Counted from the first letter of the stretch, positions 31,727-43,884 are shown. The stretch: DNA of 64,000 nucleotides from Salvia splendens (GCF_004379255.2 NC_056042.1:30917928-30981927); one strand, 5' to 3'. Made by a program: numbers and translations. Notes: generated by a model not told the origin, from the letters alone.

Positions 31727-33076
31727 TGACTCAACTTATTTTAACACAAGAAAATCCCGCAAGTGTACGGGGCTAGTGTAGCACAAAGCAAGCAAGAGTA
31801 TCGTATCCCACAGAGACAAAATGTATAAACTCAAGTACCACGGACCGATTTTAACTACTATCTAGACGATTCAAAGGTTTGGTTGATTCTTGGAAAAACA
31901 ATTAAACATAAACAAGTTAAAAGCACGCAACAAAGGATAGGTTTCAAATAAGAGAATGAGGTAGAGCTTTGGATCCGACTACAATACCCACAATGTAAAC
32001 AACTCAACAACTTTGATTACCCGTTGAAGTCTCTAGGATTAGAAGGACAATCGCTATTCTAGGCTAAGCCCCCTCTCGAGTGCACTCAACCCGTTGATTA
32101 ACTATTAATATTGAAGTCTCCTTCTATACTTCACAATTAACTCCTATACTCAAAAGATTCAAGTCCTCACTCTAGAATTCCTTCTCTCGAATGCAAATTA
32201 TCTAGGCGTTGTTCATTCTTTTATCAATCCTAATTAGGTATCTCTCGATTACTCAAAACTAGGTCAATATATCCAATTGGTAGCTAGGCAATTGAATTGA
32301 AAGGCACAAGAATGAAACAAAATAATCACAAGAGCATAGGTAATCAAAAGCTATTGAATCAATCACAAGTATTCATTGTAGTCTTCACCAAAACTCTACA
32401 AACGATTTAGCTACTCATATTCAACTCAAAAACATAAGAATAAACCATAGTCATTGAATAAAACATGAAAACCAATGAAAATACTCCCAGGGGTGGATTG
32501 AACGGAAATTCGTCTTCGTCTTCAATCTTGTTGAGGATTGGGACGCCTTTCCTCTCAATTCCACTCTCCAAACCTTCAAAAGCTGCTATGGGGCGTGTCT
32601 AGTCTCCCGAGGTCGAAAACCTAGGTCTCCTTTTATACCCGGGGCGGAAATATTCAATCTCGCAGAACACATCGCCCGGTCGGGCGATTTTAAGTCGCCA
32701 AAACGCCCGGTCGGGCGAACTTTCTGGAGTCGGGACCAAAACGCCCGGTCGGGCGTTTTCTCTGGAATCCTCCAAAAGCATTGTCTTCGTCTTCGAAAGG
32801 GCTTCGCGTGAGTATCTTGCACGCCCCCATCGGAGTCCGGATGAGAGAGTTATGGCTATTATACGAAGGTCGCGCATTGAAGCGCGCCCGGTCAGGCGAT
32901 TCTTCCTTCAAGCTTGTTTTCAAGTCATTTTCACCTGTTTTAGCTCCAAACACTCGACAAACTCGTCAAAACACTTATGTAGTGGATAATGGATGTAAAC
33001 TCAAGTAGTATGCTACATAAACACTGAAATGTTCACGTTAAACATCCAAAATACTTGCCAAACCACGAGTTTATCA
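31727..33076 (-). repeat. 3' LTR of the gag-protease gypsy element
   Basis: 1350 bp, TGACTCAAC to GAGTTTATCA on the plus strand. It contains copies of the GC-rich palindrome CGCCCGGTCGGGCG at about 32674, 32705 and 32743 and a variant near 32886. Confidence 0.9.
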
Positions 33077-34688
33077 ACTCCCCCAAACTTAAACACTTAT
33101 TTGTCCTCAAATAAGAAGTAGAAAACATAGAATGCGAACTCGTGTAAGTATGTTGGATTGTCATCACTGCCTCAGTAAAAGAAAACAGAATTATCATGCA
33201 TCAATAACTTCGCATACTAGTACACCAAAATGAACATTGCTTCATGCTACTAGCACGTATTCCACTTTGTCAATTTGCCCTCACCGGAAGTATATAGTGT
33301 GATAAAATTTTTTCTTCTTTCTCTCACTCTCAAAGTGTATGTGTATAAAACGGACCTCTCAAATCAATCAAAAATGTATAGCTTACCATAAGCTTGCTCG
33401 AAGTCTAGACTCTCCTCTACTGTGTTGTGACTACAGATTTAGGATCCGAAAGGTCTTTACTAGAGGTTGTAATGTAAGGCTCTTTGGTAAGGTGAGGAAA
33501 TATTTGGCTAAAAAGTGACTAAACCCAATTATAGCAAAGTGATCAATTTCACTACATCAAACTTAGTACCCCACCAACCATTCGAATCTCAGTAAATTCT
33601 AGACTTTGTCAAGATTTCTTCTCACTTCCCAATTCCTTTAATTTTTTTTCTTTTCAAGATCTTTTTTTTTGTGCATCATTTCCTTTTTTTCTTATGCCCA
33701 ACCAATTCTTTCATTCAAACAAAGATGTCTATGCACTTTTCACAAGTAAACGTGCTACTTTTCTTTCTACCTTATCTCTCCAACTCTTTTCACAAAATAT
33801 AAACTAAAATTCACCAAGAGTGTATGGATATTCCCTTTTATTTAGCTTCCAAAGAAAAAGGCTTTAAAGGCTCAAAGTGGCTAGCTAGGGAAAAATATTA
33901 TGAATAAGGTCATAAAGATATTGGCTCAATTTGGATATCAAAAGTAGCTAAGAAGGATGGCCTAACGTCCTCTCCTATTCCTATAATCACTATGTAGACT
34001 CAAGAAGACCGCGAGCAAGTTCTAGAAACATATAACATAGTTGATGAAAAATCACACATTTTTGGAAAAAGATATTGGCTCAATTCTCACATGGTATTTT
34101 TCGGCAAATGACAAAGCAACGAGCAATTCACTCTAGGCAAATCACAAGAAGGAAATACGAGTTACTTAGCTAAATCAACAAGTTTTCACAAACATTTTAC
34201 GCAAGTTCTCATCATAGGCAATTCATCCAACAAACCTACTTAATTCATCTCCAAATGTCTCCAACTTCCCATTCAATTTCACCCAAGGGAGTATACAAAA
34301 ACTAACAACACAAACTAACAAAGCGCACACAAGGAAAACTTCACTAATTAACAAATCAATTACGGTACCATCAAATAAAGAGAGAGAGAGAGGTAAAAGA
34401 AGGAATCCACTAGACACCCCCCAAACTTATTCCAAGCAAAGCTGGGATAAGTTTGAAAGATAGTGGATCTCTCATGTACCTTCACTGCCGAGGAAGAGGC
34501 GCCACTGGCCACGAGCATTGATGTCGTTTTTCACCCATCAAAGCCTATTTCCCTGTTCCACTCAAAACACAAAGAAAACACAAAAACACACCAAAACACA
34601 CAAAAATCAAAAATTTACCTACTAGGGGTTGCCTCCCCCATAGCGCAACTGTTTAACGTCGTTTGCCCGACGGATTTCAAGCTTTCAC
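33077..34688. other. Non-coding internal region of the gypsy element
   Basis: No ORF of note. A polypurine tract (AAGTTTGGGGGAGT, minus) adjoins the LTR at 33077-33090. A second, very similar tract (AAGTTTGGGGGGTGTC, minus) lies at about 34415-34430, so the 1.35 kb between them is bracketed by two polypurine tracts. The region is where pol would be expected in a complete relative. Confidence 0.7.
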
Positions 34689-37340
34689 TTAATGATCCAA
34701 TCTCACTCGGATAATGTCATCGGGACCCTTCTTCACTTTAGCGGCCAAGTAGAGCTTGTGTAGACGCTTCTTCCACCAAGTGGGCTTCACATCGGCCCCA
34801 ACAACACCTTCTTTAGGTATTCCAATTTCTACTTTGGCAAACTTCATCTTTTTACCCCCCAATCCATGTTCATCTTTAAACATCCATTCAGGCATAAATA
34901 TTTCCTCCAAAGGATTCTCAACCTCATCATCCCTAGCCCTCACATGTGCCGCTTGTATCATCTTGCACTCTTCAACTTTTAAGGGCACCTCTTTCACTCT
35001 CTTGGACTCTTCCACTTCATGACGTTTCATCTTGTCCAACAAGGAGAGAATGACCGTCTTGTTTCCATGCCTAAGGGTGAGTTCTCCCTTAGTGACGTCA
35101 ATTAGAGCTTTTCCAGTTGCTAGGAATGGTCTTCCAAGGATGAGAGGGACATTTGGATCCTCCTTCATGTCCAAAACAACAAAATCCACGGGGAAGATAA
35201 AATCATTTACCCTTACTAATACATTCTCAAGGAGTCCATTTGGGTATTTGACGGATTTATCCGCCATTTGAAGGGTAAATGTAGTTGGCTTCAAGACACC
35301 AAATTTCAACTTTCGGAAGAAGCTTAAAGTCATGAGATTTATGCTTGCCCCTAAGTCACACAAGGCCTTAGTTTGCCTATCATTCCCGAACACACAAGAA
35401 ATGTTAAAGCTCCCCGGATCTTTCATCTTTGCCGGCATCTTTTCTTGGATGATTGCACTACAATTCTCGGTCAAGTTTACGGTTTCATAATCAACCAACC
35501 TCTTCTTCTTGGACACAATCTCTTTCAAAAACTTGAGGTAGCCGGGCATTTGTTGGAGAGCCTCAATAAGAGGAATATTGAGGTGCAATCTCTTGAAGAT
35601 CTCAATGAACTTAACAAGCTTCTCATCCAACTTCTTCTTTTGCACCACTTGAGGAAAAGGAATTTTAACCTCTTTTGGCGTGTGGGAAACAATTGCCTCG
35701 GGTTGAACCTCAGATTGTATAAGAGGCGATTCCACCTCAATCTCCTCTTCTTCTTTCTCGCCGGGTACTTCCTTAGCTTCCATTTCGGGCATAAGAGGAT
35801 TCTCATAGCTTGTCCCACTCCTTAAGTAGATTGCCTTGCAATCCTTGGGGTTCACATTTGGCTGTCCTGGAAACTGCCCTAGCTTATGCTGACTGCTCAC
35901 AGCTTGAGCAATCTGACTCATCTGCGTCTCTATGCCCTTCATATGTACTGTCATGCTGTGGACATCATTCTCAACCTTCTCCAGCCTTTGATTGGTATGC
36001 TCCATGTTCTTGTGTGACTGTAACATGAATGCACTCAGTATATCTTCTGTACTTTTCTTTTGCGGCTCAGTGATCATCCCTTGGGAAACTGTGAACCCCG
36101 ATGGTGGCTGGAGGGAATTGTTGGGGTTCCCATACGACAGATTAGGATGCGCCTTGTCCCCAAAATGATTGTAACCCCCATCCACTAGAGTGGGGCGGGA
36201 GTTGTTATAATAGTTGTTGCCCCCTTGGTGTATGTAGTTAACATCATCTACACCCTCTTGTCGCTCCTGCACAGCTGGTCCCATCCCCATGAGATCTATC
36301 TTCTTGTGGAGGAGCTTCATCTGTTTATACATGTTGTCCATATGGCTGCTCTCTGCGGCAGAGGCTACCCTGTGTATGTTGCTCCTCTCGTTGTTCCAGC
36401 CTTCATCATTAGAGGTCACTCTCTCAATCACCTCCATGGCCTCTGATTCTCCCTTCTTTAGCAATGACCCCCCTGCGCTCAAGTTCAGTTCGCGCTTTGC
36501 TTCAGGCAGACACCCCCTATAGAATGCTAGGACTTGATGCGTCGGATTCGGCCCATGATTGGGGCACCTCTTCATCAGCCCCTTGAATCTTTCCCAAGCT
36601 CCTCGGATACTCTCTTGGGGAGTCATCTCAAACGAAATGATTTCTGACTGCCTCTTCAATGCCTCACTCGGTGGGTAGTATTTTTCTAAGAACTTCTCAA
36701 CCATGGCCTCCCACGTGCGAATGGAGTTGGGCTCCATACTGTCCAGCCAATCCTTGGCATCATCCTCCAGAGAAAAAGGGAACACCCTTAATCTGATCTG
36801 CTCATCTGTGACTCCATTTATCTTCGTTGTGTTGCAGATCTGGATGAATTTAGTGAGATGCTTGTCAGGATCCTCGGTGGGTCGGCCTCTGAAAGCATTG
36901 TTCTCAGCCATCTGAAGTAGTCCTCTTCTGAGTTCAAATGTGTTGGCATTGACATTGTTGCCAACAGTTGGGTTTGCCACCCCATGATAGGCATACATGT
37001 TTTGAACAGGTACCACATTCTGCCTTTGATTTAACTGCCTCTGCAAGTCTTCGAGCTGTTGTTGAAGTTGAGCATTCGTTGGAGGAGGCGATGGTGGAAC
37101 ATTATTCTCGTCTCCGTTCTCCATAAGAATAGGAGAATGTGGCTCAAACTGAATAGGGGAGTGAACTGGTGACGGAGTAGGTGACTGTGATTCTTGAACC
37201 GATGAAGGTGATCGTCTATGGACCGGAGAAGAGACTCGGATCCTTTGATTTAGCCTTCTCAAAGCGTTTCTCCTTCTGTTGGATGCTTCGATCTCAAGAT
37301 CGATAGGCTCTAAAGGTAGACCCCTAGAGCGTGTGTGCAT
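34689..37340 (-). CDS. Gypsy Gag-protease polyprotein (Athila/Tat-like)
   Basis: Intact 883-residue frame from the ATG at 37340 (MHTRSRG). After a basic, proline-rich N-terminus it shows the retrotransposon gag domain (NAFRGRPTEDPDKHLTKFIQ, LRVFPFSLEDDAKDWLDSM, FLEKYYPPSEALKRQSEI; about residues 140-300), a Gln-rich and coiled-coil middle (QRLEKVENDVHSMTVHMKGI), then a retropepsin-like protease domain with ALCDLGASINLM as active site and LILGRPFLATGKALIDV as the flap and C-terminal part. DLGA in place of DSGA is common in this lineage. Upstream, TTTCTTGTTTCAG before GTTGTATG resembles a 3' splice site, so the messenger may be spliced. No in-frame lesion is visible, fitting a recently active non-autonomous element. 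Confidence 0.9.
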   Translation of the reverse strand: MHTRSRGLPLEPIDLEIEASNRRRNALRRLNQRIRVSSPVHRRSPSSVQESQSPTPSPVHSPIQFEPHSPILMENGDENNVPPSPPPTNAQLQQQLEDLQRQLNQRQNVVPVQNMYAYHGVANPTVGNNVNANTFELRRGLLQMAENNAFRGRPTEDPDKHLTKFIQICNTTKINGVTDEQIRLRVFPFSLEDDAKDWLDSMEPNSIRTWEAMVEKFLEKYYPPSEALKRQSEIISFEMTPQESIRGAWERFKGLMKRCPNHGPNPTHQVLAFYRGCLPEAKRELNLSAGGSLLKKGESEAMEVIERVTSNDEGWNNERSNIHRVASAAESSHMDNMYKQMKLLHKKIDLMGMGPAVQERQEGVDDVNYIHQGGNNYYNNSRPTLVDGGYNHFGDKAHPNLSYGNPNNSLQPPSGFTVSQGMITEPQKKSTEDILSAFMLQSHKNMEHTNQRLEKVENDVHSMTVHMKGIETQMSQIAQAVSSQHKLGQFPGQPNVNPKDCKAIYLRSGTSYENPLMPEMEAKEVPGEKEEEEIEVESPLIQSEVQPEAIVSHTPKEVKIPFPQVVQKKKLDEKLVKFIEIFKRLHLNIPLIEALQQMPGYLKFLKEIVSKKKRLVDYETVNLTENCSAIIQEKMPAKMKDPGSFNISCVFGNDRQTKALCDLGASINLMTLSFFRKLKFGVLKPTTFTLQMADKSVKYPNGLLENVLVRVNDFIFPVDFVVLDMKEDPNVPLILGRPFLATGKALIDVTKGELTLRHGNKTVILSLLDKMKRHEVEESKRVKEVPLKVEECKMIQAAHVRARDDEVENPLEEIFMPEWMFKDEHGLGGKKMKFAKVEIGIPKEGVVGADVKPTWWKKRLHKLYLAAKVKKGPDDIIRVRLDH

Positions 37341-37462
37341 ACAACCTGAAACAAGAAAACTCAATGTGAGAGCTCAAAAATAAAATAAAAATTAAAGCAA
37401 TAAAGTCTAAACTAGTAATCTCTATCTTTACCACGATATTAGGCTAAATTAACACAAATTGT

Positions 37463-37479
37463 CCCCGGCAATGGCGCCA
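37463..37479 (-). other. Primer-binding site of the gypsy element (tRNA-Asp type)
   Basis: The minus strand reads TGGCGCCATTGCCGGGG two dozen bases inside the 5' LTR. This differs at one position from TGGCGCCGTTGCCGGGG, the tRNA-Asp site used by Athila and Tat elements. Confidence 0.82.
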
Positions 37480-37495
37480 AAAACTTGACTCAACT

Positions 37496-38865
37496 TATTT
37501 TAACACAAGAAAATCCCGCAAGTGTACGGGGCTAGTGTAGCACAAAGCAAGCAAGAGTATCGTATCCCACAGAGACAAAATGTATAAACTCAAGTACCAC
37601 GGACCGATTTTAACTACTATCTAGACGATTCAAAGGTTTGGTTGATTCTTGGAAAAACAATTAAACATAAACAAGTTAAAAGCACGCAACAAAGGATAGG
37701 TTTCAAATAAGAGAACGAGGTAGAGCTTTGGATCCGACTACAATACCCACAATGTAAACAACTCAACAACTTTGATTACCCGTTGAAGTCTCTAGGATTA
37801 GAAGGACAATCGCTATTCTAGGCTAAGCCCCCTCTCGAGTGCACTCAACCCGTTGATTAACTATTAATATTGAAGTCTCCTTCTATACTTCACAATTAAC
37901 TCCTATACTCAAAAGATTCAAGTCCTCACTCTAGAATTCCTTCTCTCGAATGCAAATTATCTAGGCGTTGTTCATTCTTTTATCAATCCTAATTAGGTAT
38001 CTCTCGATTACTCAAAACTAGGTCAATATATCAAATTGGTAGCTAGGCAATTGAATTGAAAGGCACAAGAATGAAACAAAATAATCACAAGAGCATAGGT
38101 AATCAAAAGCTATTGAATCAATCACAAGTATTCATTGTAGTCTTCACCAAAACTCTACAAACGATTTAGCTACTCATATTCAACTCAAAAACATAAGAAT
38201 AAACCATAGTCATTGAATAAAACATAAAAACCAATGAAAATACTCCCAAGGGTGGATTGAACGGAAATTCGTCTTCGTCTTCAATCTTGTTGAGGATTGG
38301 GACGCCTTTCCTCTCAATTCCACTCTCCAAACCTTCAAAAGCTGCTATGGGGCGTGTCTAGTCTCCCGAGGTCGAAAACCTAGGTCTCCTTTTATACCCG
38401 GGGCGGAAATATTCAATCTCGCAGAACACATCGCCCGGTCGGGCGATTTTAAGTCGCCAAAACGCCCGGTCGGGTGAACTTTCTGGAGTCGCGACCAAAA
38501 CGCCCGGTCGGGCGTTTTCCCCTTAAAAATCGCCCGGTAGGGCGTTTTCTCTGGAATCCTCCAAAAGCATTGTCTTCGTCTTCGAAAGGGCTTCGCGTGA
38601 GTATCTTGCACGCCCCCATCGGAGTCCGGATGAGAGAGTTATGGCTATTATACGAAGGTCGCGCATTGAAGCGCGCCCGGTCAGGCGATTCTTCCTTCAA
38701 GCTTGTTTTCAAGTCATTTTCACCTGTTTTAGCTCCAAACACTCGACAAACTCGTCAAAACACTTATGTAGTGGATAATGGATGTAAACTCAAGTAGTAT
38801 GCTACATAAACACTGAAATGTTCACGTTAAACATCCAAAATACTTGCCAAACCACGAGTTTATCA
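37496..38865 (-). repeat. 5' LTR of the gag-protease gypsy element
   Basis: 1370 bp. Almost identical to 31727-33076 except for a short insertion (38519-38548) that carries one more copy of the palindromic motif, CGCCCGGTAGGGCG. Confidence 0.9.
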
Positions 38866-38870
38866 CCTCC

Positions 38871-41597
38871 CCGAGTTATTTTAAACTACTTTTTCCGAAA
38901 CTCTCTATTCCTGTTGATTTTTCTTGTGCAACTTGTGTTTTGGCTAAGAGCCAGAAACAGTCTTTTAAACCTACGAATACTCGAATGAATTCCATATTTT
39001 CCTTAGTGAATTCTGATGTGTGGGGTCCAGCACCAATTATTGGTGGAAATGGTTTTAAGGATTTTGTGATATTTGTCGATGATTGCACTAGAATGACGTG
39101 GGTTTATTTTCTGAAACATAAGTCTGAAGTATTCGATAGGTTCACATCCATTTTTAAACTTTTCCAAACACAGTTCCACACTACTATTAAAACTCTTAGA
39201 TCTGACAATGGGAGGGAATTCGTAAATAGTGCTATGACCCAATTCTGCACAGAAAAAGGCATTATCCACCAAACCTCCTGTCCCTATACACCCGAACAAA
39301 ATGGAGTAGCCGAAAGAAAAAACAGAACAATCCTTGAAATGACCCGAGCCCTGATGATAGAATCCAAAGTCCCGACCTCTTTCTGGCCCAAAGCAGTCTC
39401 CACTTCTGTTTACCTCATGAACCGACTCCCTACAAAAATCCTCCGAATGAAAACACCTCTTGATACCTTGTCCAAAGTTGCCAATATCCCAGAACACCTA
39501 AACCTCACACCCAAAGTCTTCGGTTGTAGCGTTTACGTGCATATTCCAAAACATGAAAGAACTAAATTGTCCCCGTGTGCAACTAAATGTGTCTTCGTGG
39601 GATATGGGATAAACCAAAAGGGGTACCGATGTTTTGATCCCCACACCAAAAAGGTCATCACTTCTATGAATTGTAACTTCTCGGAGACCGAATTCTTTTA
39701 CCAAACCCACCTTAGTAGCCAGGGGGAGAGTGATCCAGGTGGCAGTGACTACCTACGTTGGGTTGTGCCATTGTCAAGCTCTTCGATTGAGGATCCAACA
39801 AAACCAGTTGACACTACCGCCGAGTAGGTTTCATCGCAAGAGTCATCTCAACCACTAACTCAAGATCCTCCTCCGACGATATCCGAGGTAACACCCGACT
39901 CAGATCAGTCTTCTATACCTATTTCCACTGACCAAGTTGACACAGAAACCCAAGTGGAGGAGAATGTAATCGACGGGGACACTGGACGATATATACTTCC
40001 CCAACGGAGTACAAGGGGGATACCGCCGAAAAGATATTCCCCCGAGAAGATAGGGAAGAAAAGCCGATACGGAATGGTGAATTTCATATAGGGAAATCTG
40101 TCTAAAATGGCAAGGGCTTTTTCCGCTGCATTATATGAAGAGGAAGAGATCCCTAGAACGGCCGAAGAAGCAATGGAACATAAACATTGGAGAGAAGCAA
40201 TGTTAACCGAAATGAAGGCTTTGATGAAGAATAACACGTGCAGATGGGTGTTCACAATCAAGCGAAGGCCGGACGGCACGATAGAGAGGTACAAAGCTCG
40301 ACTCGTGGCAAAGGGGTATACTCAGACGTATGGTGTAGATTATGCTGAAACGTTCTCTCCCGTAGCCAAAATCAACACCGTGAGAGTCCTGTTTTTCATT
40401 GCCGCTAACAAGGACTGGCCACTCCATCAGTTCGATGTAACTAATGCATTCCTCCATGGAGAATTGCCGAAGCCTGTATTCATGGAACCTCCTCTAGGAT
40501 TTGCTCAAGAATTCCAGAATGGTGAAGTTTGTCGGTTGAAGAAAATACTCTACGGATTGAAACAGTCTCCACAGGCTTGGTTTGGAAGATTCACAGAAGT
40601 AATGAAGAAATATGGGTACAAGCAGAGCAATTCGGACCACACTTTATTTCTCATGAAGAAAGAAGGTAAGATCACATGTCTGATTATATATATAGATGAC
40701 ATGATCATTACAGGAAATGATGAAGAAGAAATTGGTGAGCTGAGGAAGAACTTGTTCAAAGAGTTTGAGATGAAAGATTTGGGATTGCTCAAGTACTTCT
40801 TGGGAATAGAGGTGCTACGATCGAAGAAGGGAATCTTCATCAACCAAAGGAAGTACATATTAGACCTATTGGCGGAAATTGGGATGATAGATTGCAAGCC
40901 AGCAGATACCCCCATAATTCAGAATCACGGGCTAGAGTTAAAGGAAGGAGCGAGACAGACGGACAGGGGGAGATATCAGAGGTTAGTCGGAAAACTGATC
41001 TATCTTTCACACACAAGGCCAGATATAGCCTATGCAGTAGGAGTGGTAAGTCAATTCATGCATGCGCCCCAAGAAGAGCATTGGGAGGCAGTGCTCCGAA
41101 TAGTTCAATACTTGAAGGGGACAGCGGAGCACGGGATTATGTTCGAGAAACATGGTCACATGGAGGTCCATGGTTTCACTGATGCTGATTGGGCAGGGAA
41201 TCCAAACGACAGAAAATCGACTGCAGGCTATTTTACATTTGTAGGAGGAAATCTTGTGACATGGAGAAGTAAGAAGCAGAAGGTAGTGGCACTGTCCAGT
41301 GCAGAGGCAAAGTTCCGAGGAATCAAAAGTGGGTTGACAGAGATATTGTGGCTGAGAAGACTTATGACAGAATTGGACATGCTCCCGATACAGCCGTGTA
41401 GGCTATTTTGTGATAACAAGGCGGCAATCAGTATATCCGAAAACTCGGTCCAACATGATCGAACCAAACATGTGGAAGTTGATAGACACTTCATCAAGGA
41501 GAACATTGAAGCTAAGGTGGTGGAAATGCCCTTTGTCAAATCTGAAGATCAGTTGGCAGACATTCTGACGAAGGCAGTGAACTCAAAGTCGTTCTGA
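38871..41597 (+). pseudogene. Copia integrase, reverse transcriptase and RNase H (rest of the split element)
   Basis: Coding resumes with SYFKLLFPKLSIPVDF and continues in one frame: integrase core (NSDVWGPAP, LRSDNGREF, PEQNGVAERKNRTILE), the linker, reverse transcriptase (CRWVFTIKRRPDGT, FDVTNAFLHGELPKPVFM, LIIYIDDMIITG) and RNase H (TDADWAGNPNDRKSTAG, CDNKAAISISENSVQHDRTKH). Two in-frame TAG stops, at 39825-39827 and 40089-40091, break it between integrase and reverse transcriptase. A short in-frame deletion after MKNNT removes residues present in the sister element. It is not functional. Confidence 0.88.
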
Positions 41598-41651
41598 GAC
41601 GTATTATGCAAGTTGAGTATTGGGAATCCCGTTATTTAACTTGAGGGGGAG

Positions 41652-41841
41652 TATTAGCAAGAAATCAGGAAGAAATCAAGAGGATATACGGTATTGATAT
41701 GCAAGAATATTTACCAAAGATAGAATGCAATCAATGTAATTAGATTTACCTTATTTGTGTATTTTGTAGCATATATAAGTTGTACAATCTCTACACATGA
41801 AACATATTGAATAGAATGATCCTATTACCCAATTCTCTACC
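41652..41841 (+). repeat. 3' LTR of the split copia element
   Basis: 190 bp. The terminal bases have decayed: the start reads TATTAG where the other LTR has TGTTGG, and the last base is C where the other has A. Confidence 0.9.
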
Positions 41842-41846
41842 ATGCC

Positions 41847-42299
41847 AATTGCCATATATAGAGCTTTTAAATAATAATGCCTCTTGCTAGGCAACCTCTC
41901 ATACTTCGAAATTAACGCATGCTATATATAGTAGAATTGTGTATCATTATAAATTACAATAATCACAAATTATAAACATACTTTCTCAAATTTGTCTGGA
42001 AAACACCTTGATATATTTGATTTCGTTGTAAATAATGGTGGTTTAAATTCCATTCTCTTTAAAATACTCATGTCATGCTAGCTGTACTTCTCGTTACATG
42101 CATATAAAAGGACGAAAAAAAACATTTTAAATACAATTAAACACGCTAATTTGTAATTTTAACTATGCAACAGACGCTCCAAAAAATGCCATCATTCTTA
42201 ATGTCTTAATTAAAATTAGAGAGTGTAAATTGAAGCATCCTAAAAAACAAAAGATTAAGATAATATGTCATCAACTTAGTGACGTTTTCACTTGTGTCC
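41847..42299. other. Right part of the SOT3 upstream region
   Basis: 41847-42070 resembles 22470-22710 upstream of SOT2 (shared pieces such as ATATTTGATTTCGTT and AATTACAATAATNACAAA). No gene. Confidence 0.6.
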
Positions 42300-43884
42300 C
42301 AGTGGCGAATCCAGGATTTTTGGTTTGGGGGTGCGAAAAATTATCACCACAATATAGAACTTCAAAATCCGAAAGATCAATTTTCTTCTCTTTATTTTGA
42401 TTTTGAACAAAATCTTTGTTTTTAATTTTTTGCTTAAGAAAGTTCATCACATATAAAAAATGGATTAATGAAAAATTTATTTTAAATTTTGCAGAATGTA
42501 TTTTTTAATTAGAAATCATCTTTTGACTCTTATTTTAGGCAAAAACTTCAATTACTTAAAAAACGACATAATGCATCCTTACCATTTTCTATATAATTTA
42601 TTTCTCATGTTTTACGTCAAATATATTTTTCATATTTTATGTATGATCATAAACGAGCATCGAGGAAAAGTTTGATTTTAAAATATATATTCTTCAACAA
42701 AAAGTAAAAGTTGAAGAAAACAAAGCCATAAGAGAGCTACAAATGAGTGTAAGAAAGAAAAGTGTATTATAAAAGAAGTGTGCAGAAAATAAAAATCAAG
42801 TGATTAAAATATGAAAATTGAAAGAAAGTTGATTTAAATCTAATGATATTAATAATTAAAACATAGTCATGTAAGAGAGTAAGAAAGAGGACTAATAACA
42901 CAGCTAACATGCAAAAATATGGTGATGGGAATTGAACCCATGCTTTCAGCCATAACATTGGAGATTCCAACCGCTACACCATTTTGATTTCAATATACTA
43001 GTTATAGAATTTTGGGTATAGTTGTACCCTTATTTCTTATTGGATACGGCGCTATTATGTCCTAAAATGTGGTTACTTTTTCAAAATTTTCAATGCAAAT
43101 AATTGGATATCTATTTTTATGTTCTTAAAAAGAGCAAATTTTATTAATGGTATAATGTCATAAACTGATCATTTATAATATGTTATTTTAATTGACTTAC
43201 TTTTGGAGAACGGAGCGGTTTCCTGACCATAGCTCACTGCTCATTCACCAATATAAGTAGTGCATACAATGACTCAATACAAATGGTGCAATTGTACCCC
43301 CAAATTTCAATCTGATTAGTAGCGCAGTGGTGAAATTACATTTATTCAATGTGGAGAACACGGGGTTCGATTGCTAGCGGAAGCAATTTTGTCTTTTAAT
43401 TTTGATCTTGGATTTTGAGCATTTGTTTAATCTGTAACGGATTATGCTTTTTAGCTATTATTAGCATTTATTTATCATTTAATGGATTTGTTTTTGTAAC
43501 TCTTTTAGTTTTAAGCATTGATTTTAAATTTTATTGATTACGTTTCTATTTCTCAATGTTCTTTTCTTTCACTTCTTTGTACATTATTTTAATTTAATAT
43601 AAAGTTTTATATTTTCAGTTCCTAATTCATTAAAAAATTATATCCTATTTATCATACATAAATTTCAGACGATTCGTTTTAGTTAGTGAAAGCTATCCAA
43701 ATAATAATACTAAAACCAACTCATTTATTTCTATAATAAAATTTCTTAATTCTAAAATGATACTCCTACTATATATTATGATTATGAAAATGTTTTAAAG
43801 AGAATATACAAGATTGGTGGAAATTTTAAAAATCCATTTCACTATTTTTTCGTACCCCCGAATCAAAAATCCTGGATCAGACAC
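42300..43884. mobile_element. Probable hAT-type element(s) in the SOT3 promoter; structure unresolved
   Basis: The left end CAGTGGCGAATCCAGGATTT and following bases recur inverted at 43841-43884 (AAAATCCTGGATCAGACAC), giving imperfect terminal repeats of about 40 bp. I found no 8-bp duplication. Inside are two tRNA-like segments with A- and B-box similarity (about 42915-42985, minus; about 43315-43375, plus) and, at 43249-43275, a block shared with the SOT2 promoter. At least two overlapping insertions are therefore likely. Confidence 0.45.

Larger units (their letters stand above)
31727..38865 (-). mobile_element. Non-autonomous Ty3/gypsy element (gag-protease only; Athila/Tat-like)
   Basis: Long LTRs (31727-33076 and 37496-38865) are flanked by a perfect duplication CCTCC (31722-31726, 38866-38870). 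On the minus strand the order is 5' LTR, primer-binding site of tRNA-Asp type, one gag-protease frame, about 1.6 kb of non-coding DNA, polypurine tract, 3' LTR. Reverse transcriptase, RNase H and integrase are absent, so it must depend on enzymes from a partner. The LTRs differ by only about half a dozen substitutions plus one indel of about 20-30 bp, so the insertion is recent. Confidence 0.9.
29520..41841 (+). mobile_element. Full-length Ty1/copia retrotransposon, split by a gypsy element
   Basis: The 190-bp LTRs at 29520-29709 and 41652-41841 are flanked by a perfect 5-bp duplication ATGCC (29515-29519, 41842-41846). A primer-binding site follows the left LTR and a polypurine tract TTGAGGGGGAG precedes the right one. 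Without the 7.1-kb gypsy insertion (31727-38865) it is about 5.2 kb, normal for copia. The LTRs differ at about eight of 190 positions, so this insertion is clearly older than the gypsy element inside it. It landed in the SOT3 upstream region. Confidence 0.92.

Noticed and set aside
32586..33008. Several overlapping ORFs in the gypsy LTRs (also at 38345-38797)
   Set aside because: They come from the GC-rich palindromic cluster, occur on both strands and are not conserved between the two LTRs because of the indel.
42915..42985. tRNA-like segment, minus strand (and a second at about 43315-43375, plus)
   Set aside because: B-box-like GGGTTCAATTCCC and A-box-like sequence are present, but the acceptor arm does not pair. 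They look like tRNA-derived pieces inside transposons.
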